Shown here: piece after piece, positions 1-7,011 of the stretch
Layout of the letters: each line of letters opens with the position of its first letter
How positions within the stretch are numbered: the first letter of the stretch is position 1
From: an uncultured Prevotellaceae bacterium
GTDB lineage: Bacteria > Bacteroidota > Bacteroidia > Bacteroidales > Bacteroidaceae
Assembly: GCA_902775475.1 (NCBI GenBank)
Contig: CACYME010000001.1
Location: forward strand, 154,559 to 218,558
Reading direction: 5' to 3'
DNA length: 64,000 bases
Notes under the pieces: generated by a model
What the model saw: only the letters and a program-made list of their open reading frames with translations
Told to the model about the DNA's origin: nothing
The model's database searches: none
Position numbers and translations under genes: made by a program

Positions 1-298
1 TTCCCGTTAGGGGATAGTCGCCGACACTGGCCTCTTGTTTCATCATCAGCAGACCGACGTTACTGGCTTTCATCTCTTCCAGATCGCGCATCCTGGCTGT
101 CTGCACAACCTGGTCGAACATGAGAAGAAGTTCGGTCTGTCCGTATGTGAGTGTGTTGCCTTCGATATGGTTTGAATTGTAGTTAAAGTCAACAGTGAAA
201 CGCTGGCTGAGCCGCATCTGATCACGCTCACTGAGTGGCTGCATGGCTTGCCACTGCGATAATACTTGCTGTAATTGACTGTTCATGGCTTCAAACAT
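1..298 (-). CDS. Fic family protein, N-terminal part (cut by window edge)
   Basis: The minus strand is open from an ATG at 298 to the edge and encodes about 99 residues. The segment FNYNSNHIEGNTLTYGQTE is the typical start of Fic/DOC-type proteins of Bacteroidota. It contains S-N-H-I-E-G, which fits the [S/T]xxxE[G/N] inhibitory motif of Fic AMP-transferases; its position before the catalytic core would make this a class II (self-inhibited) Fic protein. The catalytic HPFxxGNG loop lies outside the window, so activity cannot be judged. A second in-frame ATG at 286 is possible; 298 is preferred because the TAATTTTG promoter box lies just upstream. Family assignment is by motif; the target protein is unknown. 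Confidence 0.75.
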   Translation of the reverse strand, partial: MFEAMNSQLQQVLSQWQAMQPLSERDQMRLSQRFTVDFNYNSNHIEGNTLTYGQTELLLMFDQVVQTARMRDLEEMKASNVGLLMMKQEASVGDYPLTG

Positions 299-313
299 GA
301 TGGTTTTGCGCTG

Positions 314-344
314 CAAAATTAATGTTTCTTTTCAAATCGGCCAA
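314..344 (-). promoter_or_regulatory. Bacteroidota-type promoter of the Fic gene
   Basis: On the minus strand TTGG (344-341) is followed after 19 bp by TAATTTTG (321-314), fitting the TAnnTTTG -7 element. The leader before the ATG at 298 would be only about 10 nt. Confidence 0.55.
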
Positions 345-404
345 GGAAAAAGCCAAAAAAGGTTTACAGTGATAACCTTTTTGGGGTTACAGCAATAGGT
401 TGTA

Positions 405-420
405 CCACCAAATTTGGTGG
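405..420. repeat. Perfect 16-bp palindrome, possible operator
   Basis: CCACCAAATTTGGTGG reads the same on both strands. TTGTACCAC occurs over its left edge (401) and again at 423, so the site has both dyad and direct symmetry. It lies about 85 bp upstream of the Fic promoter -7 box in the 299-563 gap, which otherwise holds no recognisable gene. A role as an operator is inferred from position only. Confidence 0.4.
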
Positions 421-563
421 CCTTGTACCACTTTTCTTAATGTTAAGGTCGTTACAGAATGTCAAAGAACGATGGTTGATCTATGTATGATTAGAGGACC
501 GTTCTAATCATTAAAAAAAGTACTCCGACTCTTCATTTTGCCTAAGCCGGAGTGCAGGGGTAA

Positions 564-2633
564 TCATTCGTGGCAGTGCAGACGACAGGTGGGCCGAGCT
601 GCAGCATAGCGACGCGCCAAACCAAAGTCCTGCTTCAGATGCATGTAGAAGCGGTAGATGAGCAGGCGGGCGACACTCTCCCCCTCCACGTAGACGTTGA
701 CGCGGAACTCGTGGTAGACGGTCTTGTCTGCGTTGTCGTCCTGCGGCGCTATCTGCCCGAAGATGTAGGGCCGGTAGCTGTCCGTCGACTTGGGCTTCCA
801 CTTCGTCTCGGTGTCGAGCATGGGGAAGTCGCCCTGGGAGTAGGTTATGTTTTCTTCGTCAATGGTTTTGTAATGTGTCACCTCGGCATCGAAGTTCGTG
901 CCGTAGACGGGGAGAGCTGTGGGATAGACATTGTTAGCGGGCAGGCCAGTGGTGCCTGGAGCACCATAGAACTTAGTGGTGCCACTATTCAATTCTATTG
1001 TCAATTCAGCGTCTTTTGCCAGAGTCGCGCCTGTTCCTGTTGTGGTGAAGGATGAGAAGGCGTTGGTCCAGTCGGCTGGAGCAGCTGCGGTGCTTGCCTT
1101 GTCGAGCGTCCAGACGGTGCTGCTGAAATCACCCTGCTTGTCAGAGAAGTTGATTTCCTTGCCTGCCCAGGGGTAGGCTGCGGTGTTATTTTCCGTTCCT
1201 GCCCAGGCTGCACCACGATAGACGTGGGGCACGAGGTGGAAGTGTCCGTAGTCGTGGAAGAGGATTTCGTGGAGGTTGGTGTTCGCGTCGAGGGTCTTCA
1301 CGCTGGCGGGATAGACGCCGATGGCGGGGAAGTCGTAGGGCACGAGCTCCAGACGATAGTTGTCGAGCACGATGGGGATGATGCGGTAGTCGTTGCGGGC
1401 GATGTAGGTCCAGTCGTCCGAGCGCTTGGTCTCGGTGACGGGCGTGGTCGTCGCATTCTCGTTGCCGCCGGGGTTGGCAGGGTCTTTGGTGACGGTGAGA
1501 CCTGCATCGGTGCCTGTGCTGACGAGGGCGTAGCGGTAGTCACCATTATTCAGCTCCACATTCAGCTCGAACTGCTTACCTGAGGCCAACTGGGTCTCGT
1601 TGACGTAAAACACGAGCTTCTTGGCATAGGTGCTGTAGCCAGAGTTACCAGGAAGTTTCAAGTAATCATAAGTATCGGTCGATGCCACCGTGAGCGCCGT
1701 TGTGGGAGCATATTTCACCTCCTCGGTCGTTACGCCCGTATTGAGGTTCGGCTTGATGTCGCCGTGGGTGAACGTCATCTCGTTCTCGTGCCCCGTGCCG
1801 TTATTGTTCAGGTTGGGCAGCAGCTTCAGGTTGTTAGCAGTGCCCTTGGTGATGTCGCTGATGGTGACCGACTTCACGTTGAAGTCCTCTGCCGCTCCGC
1901 CGTCGGCAGCGGTGCGGTTGAAGAAGATGAACTCCAGCTTGGCCACCATGCGTACGACGATGAGGTCGATAATCTGCGGGTTGTTCTGGTCTTGGGTGCC
2001 CGTGACGGTGATGGTCTGCTTGTTGCTCATGGGGATGCCTTTGGAGCCCAAACCAAAGGGGCCATTAGCATTAGTTCCAGTCAGTTCGGCGGTCAAATCG
2101 GCAGTGGTCTTAGCGTTGGCGTTGATGGTGACGGTCTTGTCATCGATATTGCTAATGGTTTGTCCAGCCAACAGAGAAGGAACGCCGAGCAGGGTAGCCA
2201 GGTTCGTGCTGCTGATATTGGCAAAAGAATAAGCGGTATAAACACCTGCAGCAATGGCAGAGCCAACCTTTATTACGCCCGTCACCTCGTCAATCTCGGC
2301 ATTGTGGTTGTTGACGGTGTGTCCATCTGGAGGAGTGCCTGTATATACATATTTGATGACGCCAGAGGCATCGCAGAGCAGCACCGTCCAGTTGTACATC
2401 ATCTCGGAGCGGTCGGTAGTGCTCTCCGCGTTATCGTCGTTCCAGGTAGCGCGGGTGCTGGCGGTACGTGTGGCAGCAACATCGTCGGCCACGCCGATGC
2501 GCAGCATCACGTAGCCTCCGGCGGCGCTGTCGGCCATGCCCTGCTCGTCGTCGTCGCTCAGGCAGGCGGTAAGCGTCGCTAAGGAAAAGAGCGTCGTCAC
2601 CGTTGCAGCAAAAAGAGTATGTAGGCGTTTCAT
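564..2633 (-). CDS. Fimbrillin-like lipoprotein (type V pilus component)
   Basis: About 689 residues from the ATG at 2633; an upstream in-frame ATG at 2642 would add three. A hydrophobic signal ends in lipobox LTAC followed by LSDDDEQ, an acidic stretch of the kind that directs Bacteroidota lipoproteins to the surface. A S-T-R-A site about 37 residues after the lipid Cys is a candidate trypsin-like processing point, as in Porphyromonas FimA/Mfa1. The rest is an extracellular beta-rich protein with fimbrillin-like segments. Last gene of the fimbrial run, 24 bp after the previous one. It may be a tip or accessory subunit; its length exceeds the usual major fimbrillin. Family call rests on context and overall character more than on a specific motif. 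Confidence 0.65.
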   Translation of the reverse strand: MKRLHTLFAATVTTLFSLATLTACLSDDDEQGMADSAAGGYVMLRIGVADDVAATRTASTRATWNDDNAESTTDRSEMMYNWTVLLCDASGVIKYVYTGTPPDGHTVNNHNAEIDEVTGVIKVGSAIAAGVYTAYSFANISSTNLATLLGVPSLLAGQTISNIDDKTVTINANAKTTADLTAELTGTNANGPFGLGSKGIPMSNKQTITVTGTQDQNNPQIIDLIVVRMVAKLEFIFFNRTAADGGAAEDFNVKSVTISDITKGTANNLKLLPNLNNNGTGHENEMTFTHGDIKPNLNTGVTTEEVKYAPTTALTVASTDTYDYLKLPGNSGYSTYAKKLVFYVNETQLASGKQFELNVELNNGDYRYALVSTGTDAGLTVTKDPANPGGNENATTTPVTETKRSDDWTYIARNDYRIIPIVLDNYRLELVPYDFPAIGVYPASVKTLDANTNLHEILFHDYGHFHLVPHVYRGAAWAGTENNTAAYPWAGKEINFSDKQGDFSSTVWTLDKASTAAAPADWTNAFSSFTTTGTGATLAKDAELTIELNSGTTKFYGAPGTTGLPANNVYPTALPVYGTNFDAEVTHYKTIDEENITYSQGDFPMLDTETKWKPKSTDSYRPYIFGQIAPQDDNADKTVYHEFRVNVYVEGESVARLLIYRFYMHLKQDFGLARRYAAARPTCRLHCHE

Positions 2634-2666
2634 CGTTATCATCAGTATATCTGGTTATTTATCCTG

Positions 2667-4292
2667 TTACATGTAGATGGGCGTATGCACGAACTTGTCC
2701 CACTTCTTCACCTTGATGAGCAGCTTGACGTAGAGCTCCTCGTTCACATCGGGCGTGATGCTCTCGATGCTGACGCGGTAGATGTTGTTGCGCACGATGC
2801 CGTAGTTCATGGCGGGTGATGAGAGACAGGGCGCCTTGGTGGTGGTGAGCGTCTCGCCGGTGAGCGCCTGGTAGGCCGCTGCCTGCTCGCCCTGGTGGCG
2901 CAGGTAGTGGTAAAACACCTTGCGCTCGCCTCCGGTCACCTTTCCGCTGGCATCCGTGGCGGCATCCTTCTTGTAGTAGTAGCCCTCGAAGGCCAGTCCC
3001 GTGGCGTAGTAGTAGAGCGGCGTGATGCCGCCCCTGAGCGTGTTCTCCCTGGGATAGTTGATGATGATGTTGTCGGCTTTGAGGGTGCCCTCCTCGATGG
3101 AGAACTTCGTTCCCTCGGCCGTTGCGGTGGAAGCCGTCTGCCGGGTGGAGAGCTTGACGTTGAAGGCGTTGGCCATGTTGGTGCTGACGCTGGCGAGCGT
3201 GCTGACGAGATAGGCGGGATGAGCGGTGGTGGAGTTTTTTCCTTCGCTCTGTGCCGAATAGGGGTCGAGCACCCAGTTCGACGTCGTCTCGCTGGCGAGA
3301 TAGGGGTTGGTGGCGTCGTTGGTGCGCTTGAGCATGTACTCGTCGCCGTTCATGAGGTTGAAGGGCGTGATGCTGGTGAGCACGAAGTGATCCTGATTGT
3401 TGTCGGCATCCTTCGCTCCCACTTTGTAGACGTAGCCGGCGTGGTCATAGGTGGTGCCGTCGTATCCGGCAGCGATGTAGGTGTCCGTTGCCACGTCGGG
3501 GTCCTTGGTCTTGGCCCAGTAGTCGATGCGTGCGGCGAGTCGCTCGATGTGGATGCAGTCGAGGTAGTAGATGAACTTGTTCTCGCCATCGGGAATGGTG
3601 GGGTTGGTCAGCTTGACGGTGGCGTCGGTCTCGCTGGTCATGACGAACTTGGTGGCGTCGGTGCCCACGCCGGTACCCTGGTAGACGGTGTTCATGACGG
3701 CGTCGCGTGCTGCCGCGAGCGTCATGTCCTTCCATACGGCGGGGTCGGCATTGGCCACGACGATGACGCGATAGTCGGTATTGGTCTGGAAGACCTCGAG
3801 GTCGGCTTCGCTGAGCAGCTGGTCGCCGGTGGTGTAGATGACCTCTGCGTCGGCGTAGCCGGCAGGAGTGGCAGGCTCGGCAGGGGTATGCGTATGGTAA
3901 TGCGTATAGTCGTCGGGCAGGTCGCCCTCGCCGAGCTTATGCACGTCGTATTTCTTCACGGCGAGAATCTTCGTCACGTCGGGATTGTCGGAGTTGACGC
4001 CTTTGGCATCCTGATAGAATATGAGGGTGATGTTTTCCACCTCGTTCTCGCGGTCAAAGCCTTTCTCCCATCCGTCACCATACTCGCCTCCCGTGGGGTT
4101 GGCTCGTGTGACGTGGTCGGTGCTGGCGCTGACGCTGACGCTGACGTTGATGTAGCGTGTAGCGGCCTGCTCGGCGACGTCTTCGTCGAAATCCTCCTTC
4201 ATCCACTGACATGACGCAACCGAGCAGGCCGCCAGCAGTGCTGCTGTGGTCCTTGCCACGGTCCGGATTGACTTGTTGACTGTCATCATCAT
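2667..4292 (-). CDS. Mfa1-like fimbrillin lipoprotein
   Basis: 541 residues beginning MMMTVNK. The signal peptide has two candidate lipid cysteines (LAAC, about residue 23, and VASC, residue 28). V-T-R-A at about 61-64 is a candidate arginine-specific maturation site. The C-terminal part with N-I-Y-R-V-S-I-E-S-I and a final beta strand V-K-K-W matches the Mfa-like/FimA fold, in which the last strand is donated to the next subunit. It sits 56 bp downstream of the Mfa2-type anchor gene. Probably a structural or accessory subunit of a type V pilus; which position in the pilus is not determinable from sequence alone. Confidence 0.72.
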   Translation of the reverse strand: MMMTVNKSIRTVARTTAALLAACSVASCQWMKEDFDEDVAEQAATRYINVSVSVSASTDHVTRANPTGGEYGDGWEKGFDRENEVENITLIFYQDAKGVNSDNPDVTKILAVKKYDVHKLGEGDLPDDYTHYHTHTPAEPATPAGYADAEVIYTTGDQLLSEADLEVFQTNTDYRVIVVANADPAVWKDMTLAAARDAVMNTVYQGTGVGTDATKFVMTSETDATVKLTNPTIPDGENKFIYYLDCIHIERLAARIDYWAKTKDPDVATDTYIAAGYDGTTYDHAGYVYKVGAKDADNNQDHFVLTSITPFNLMNGDEYMLKRTNDATNPYLASETTSNWVLDPYSAQSEGKNSTTAHPAYLVSTLASVSTNMANAFNVKLSTRQTASTATAEGTKFSIEEGTLKADNIIINYPRENTLRGGITPLYYYATGLAFEGYYYKKDAATDASGKVTGGERKVFYHYLRHQGEQAAAYQALTGETLTTTKAPCLSSPAMNYGIVRNNIYRVSIESITPDVNEELYVKLLIKVKKWDKFVHTPIYM

Positions 4293-4348
4293 GTAGTTAT
4301 GGTTTGTGATATATTATAGTTAGTAAAAAACGGTCAGTCAGGATGAAG

Positions 4349-5668
4349 CTATTCTAAAACCTCGTGCTGTGTGCGCACTGCCCAGGGGATGATGTGCACC
4401 TCGGCGCCGATGAAGTACTGAATTTCCACGACGCGTCCGCCACGGATGATGAACTGCAGGCGGTAGTCGTACTCACGGTCGAGATACTCCTGATAGTGGT
4501 AGTAGCGCTCCTGGTAGGTGCGTGCGCTGGAGAGCACGTAGGGCAGGTTGATACCGAAGACGATGCTTCCGTCGGTGGCGTTGCGGATGAGGAGCGTGGC
4601 GTTCTTCTGCTTTGTCACCTCGGTGGGAGTCATAATGGCATACTGGTCGTCGCTGACGCTGGCGTTCTTGTAGAGCAGTCGGTTGAACATCAGGTCATAC
4701 TGTGCTGCGGTGTGCTGCGTGACGCCATCGGTGCCGATGAACGAGGTGGTATTCTGGAAGAAGGGGCGGTAGACGACGGTGTCGTTGAGGGCGGCGAGGT
4801 CGTTCTGATAGTCCACGACGGTGTTGTTGTCGATGATCTCAACGGTGAAGTCCTCGTCCTTGACGATGTTGTCAGCGGGGTCGGCGTTGTCGGCCTGCAG
4901 GGTGATGTGCAGCTGCTTGGTGTCGCGGATGAGCGACATGGTGGCGTAGGTGGGCTCACCGGCGACGAGGCTGATGGTCTGCACGCCGTTCTGCTGGATG
5001 CTGCCGTCGCGCTGCCAGGTGTAGTCGGTCTTGGCGGGCGTGAGCATGGCGGGGGCGAGCTGCAGGGGGAACTGGTCAGCGGGGGTGACGAGGGTGGTCA
5101 GCGTGTGCCAGAGGGTGTCGAGGGGAGCCGTGGTGAGGGTGGCACGAGTGACGGGCTGCGTTGGCAACGCATCATACCCAGCGGCGGGTGCTGCGGCAGA
5201 AACGGCGGCGCGAGCAGCGGCGGGGGTGCTGTAGCGCTCGTGGTCGAGGGCGACGGTGAGGGCACTGCGGGGGCTTCCGACGGTGTTTCCGCTGATGCGG
5301 TACTTGTAGCCGGGCTGAGCGAGGGCGTCGTTGTAGTCCTTCTGCATGGCGAGAGCCAGCAGGCGGTAGGTGTGACCGGGAGCGAGCTCATCCTCAGAGA
5401 AGTGGATGTAGCTGCCGTAGCGGCTGACGAGTGCTCCTCCCATGGTCTTGGTAGCGACGAGCTGGTCGGCCTCGTCGTAGACGTAGAGCATCACGGTGCC
5501 TGCATGGTCCTTGAACATGTCGGCTTGCTGCATGTTGTAGTCGTAGACAAAGCTGACGTAGAGTCCTGTGGGACAGTCGTCGAGGTCTTCCTTCATCATG
5601 TCGCATGCTGTGAACATGGGCAGCGCGAGGGCTACGAGGAGCCAATTCTTCAGATTGAGTGGTTTCAT
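4349..5668 (-). CDS. FimB/Mfa2-family fimbrial anchor lipoprotein
   Basis: 439 residues. Signal peptide with lipobox FTAC (Cys22). The segment D-C-P-T-G-L-Y-V-S-F-V-Y-D-Y just after it is characteristic of the FimB/Mfa2 family, whose Porphyromonas members cap and anchor the minor fimbria and limit its length. Unlike the fimbrillin-like proteins of this cluster it has no early T-R-A site, as expected for a subunit that stays lipid-anchored. It starts 17 bp after the Rpn-like gene and precedes two more fimbrillin-like genes. Well supported as a family member; anchoring is transferred from Porphyromonas. Confidence 0.82.
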   Translation of the reverse strand: MKPLNLKNWLLVALALPMFTACDMMKEDLDDCPTGLYVSFVYDYNMQQADMFKDHAGTVMLYVYDEADQLVATKTMGGALVSRYGSYIHFSEDELAPGHTYRLLALAMQKDYNDALAQPGYKYRISGNTVGSPRSALTVALDHERYSTPAAARAAVSAAAPAAGYDALPTQPVTRATLTTAPLDTLWHTLTTLVTPADQFPLQLAPAMLTPAKTDYTWQRDGSIQQNGVQTISLVAGEPTYATMSLIRDTKQLHITLQADNADPADNIVKDEDFTVEIIDNNTVVDYQNDLAALNDTVVYRPFFQNTTSFIGTDGVTQHTAAQYDLMFNRLLYKNASVSDDQYAIMTPTEVTKQKNATLLIRNATDGSIVFGINLPYVLSSARTYQERYYHYQEYLDREYDYRLQFIIRGGRVVEIQYFIGAEVHIIPWAVRTQHEVLE

Positions 5669-5685
5669 TATATGTTTCTTTTTTA

Positions 5686-6558
5686 TTATTCGCTTCGTTT
5701 CGTTCCTCGAGTGGGTTTTCTGCCTTTCAGCAAGAGTTGCGATGCAGGTTCAATGCCTGTGTACTCGAAGATTTTCTGTGGGTCTTCCCCGTTGTTGACC
5801 ATCTTGATGGCCATGTCCATATAGGCATCGTCGTAGGCAGTGCTGATGGCATCCTTCTCGAGCATCAGGTTTTGCAGGTGGTGTTCATAGGCCAGCCGCT
5901 CATCGTCGGGCATGGTCATCACTTCGAGCCGCTGGCGAGCCTCCTGCAGTCCCGGTGCCTTGGTGTCGGGGCTTATGTGCTGGTTCTTCAAGTAGTCGAG
6001 CCACTCTTCGAGCGGAGTAGTAGCCACTTGGTTGAACTCGTAGACGCGTATGATGAAATACTCCGGGAAGATGTCAGCGGGAGTGGTAAGCGTTACTACG
6101 CTGTTCTCGCGTGAGCTGATGGACAGCGTGTCGTGCGTATGCACGCCGGTGAACTGCGTAGTGCCGTGGTAGAGATAGTCGCTGCCCTCTCCGAAGTTGA
6201 AGTAGAGGATATTGATGCTATAGACTTTCTTCACCTTTTCATAGTCGTCGCCGAGTGCGATGTGCTCTGTGATAGCCTTACTCACTCCGTAGAGGATACG
6301 CTCGAGGTAATGTATCTGGCGTGTCACCTGCACTTCGACGATGATGATGTCGCCGTTCTGGTCCTTGGCCATGACGTCAACGCGATTGAACTTATCGGTG
6401 GCATCTTGCTGGTTGCCTTCGCTCTCAAGTATTTCTTCGATGCGCATATCCCGCCCTATCAGGACTTTGAACAGTCCCTCAAGCACGGCAAAGTTTGCCT
6501 TGTTGCGGAGCATTCGCTTCACAACCCAGTCAAAACTGATGATGCGCTTGTCGTCCAT
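5686..6558 (-). CDS. Rpn/PD-(D/E)XK nuclease family protein
   Basis: 290 residues. The core has Asp61 in R-V-D-V, then Glu75 and Gln77 in I-I-I-V-E-V-Q-V, the D...E-x-Q signature of the PDDEXK_2 (Rpn-like, formerly 'transposase') superfamily. The start F-D-W-V-V-K-R-M-L and the following F-K-V-L-I-G-R are also typical. The C-terminal third is helical and charged. Characterised Rpn proteins are DNA endonucleases that promote recombination; here activity is inferred. It is embedded in a fimbrial gene run, 17 bp before the anchor gene and on the same strand, so it is probably cotranscribed. No terminal repeats mark it as a mobile element. Confidence 0.78.
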   Translation of the reverse strand: MDDKRIISFDWVVKRMLRNKANFAVLEGLFKVLIGRDMRIEEILESEGNQQDATDKFNRVDVMAKDQNGDIIIVEVQVTRQIHYLERILYGVSKAITEHIALGDDYEKVKKVYSINILYFNFGEGSDYLYHGTTQFTGVHTHDTLSISSRENSVVTLTTPADIFPEYFIIRVYEFNQVATTPLEEWLDYLKNQHISPDTKAPGLQEARQRLEVMTMPDDERLAYEHHLQNLMLEKDAISTAYDDAYMDMAIKMVNNGEDPQKIFEYTGIEPASQLLLKGRKPTRGTKRSE

Positions 6559-6628
6559 TTGTTGCCTGTCTTATATATTGTTTGTGCAGAAGCAGTGCTG
6601 CACTATGTTGTTGTCGCTTTTGGTGGAC

Positions 6629-6691
6629 GCCCCTGCTGGGGCATCGGGGTGTTTTCCCGCGCTGAGGCGCGGAGGGCGCAGAGCCTGCGCC
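6629..6691. repeat. Three consecutive GC-rich hairpins
   Basis: GCCCC-TGCT-GGGGC (6629-6642), CCGCGC-TGAG-GCGCGG (6657-6672) and GGCGCAG-AGC-CTGCGCC (6675-6691) are perfect stems in a row, between the small membrane peptide and the Rpn-like gene. They could end or weaken transcription from the fimbrillin side, or stabilise an mRNA end. No clear U-tract follows. Confidence 0.6.
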
Positions 6692-6714
6692 AAGGGGTGT
6701 TGTTGGTGCACGCG

Positions 6715-6819
6715 TTACTGTGCGGTGCGTTTTTTCTCGTTGCGGTCGGCGAGGAGTGTCCAGACGATTCCGATGAGAGCCACAAAGGACACAAATGCGA
6801 GGAAATAAACAGTTGCCAT
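6715..6819 (-). CDS. Small single-pass membrane peptide (34 aa), candidate
   Basis: ATG at 6819 and TAA at 6715-6717 frame a 34-residue peptide. Residues 2-23 form one hydrophobic helix (V-Y-F-L-A-F-V-S-F-V-A-L-I-G-I-V-W), followed by a charged tail D-R-N-E-K-K-R. This order is what a genuine N-out/C-in membrane peptide would show and is unlikely to arise in the GC-rich surroundings by chance. It lies between the major fimbrillin and the Rpn-like gene on the same strand. Function unknown; it resembles no family I can name. Without homologues it must stay a candidate. Confidence 0.45.
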   Translation of the reverse strand: MATVYFLAFVSFVALIGIVWTLLADRNEKKRTAQ

Positions 6820-6918
6820 GCTCAAAACAGTTTCATATTACACTTTTCTTTAACAGAATGCTTCTTTCGGTTTCTCGCTGCGGTCATCGTCGGTCAATCA
6901 TCATATTATTTTTGGTAA

Positions 6919-6964
6919 TCTCCGCCGGGGTGGTGGCCTCGCGGGGCTTGCGCCCCGGCGGAGA
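6919..6964 (-). terminator. Hairpin downstream of the major fimbrillin gene
   Basis: A 12-bp perfect stem (TCTCCGCCGGGG at 6919-6930 with its complement at 6953-6964) encloses a competing inner stem GGGGC/GCCCC (6943-6956). It lies about 50 bp after the fimbrillin stop. No U-run follows directly, so it may attenuate or protect the transcript more than terminate it. Confidence 0.5.
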
Positions 6965-7011
6965 GAGGGTTAGCGATTCTCAGAAGAGAATGCTAAGAGA
7001 GGATGATCAGA

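Noticed and set aside
5686-6558. Rpn-like gene as an insertion-sequence transposase
   Set aside because: No terminal inverted repeats or target duplications were found; the family name 'transposase' is historical.
6603-6794. 63-codon minus frame overlapping the hairpins and the small peptide
   Set aside because: Composition is Arg/Ser/Pro-rich noise over hairpin DNA; the overlapping 34-residue membrane peptide is a better candidate.
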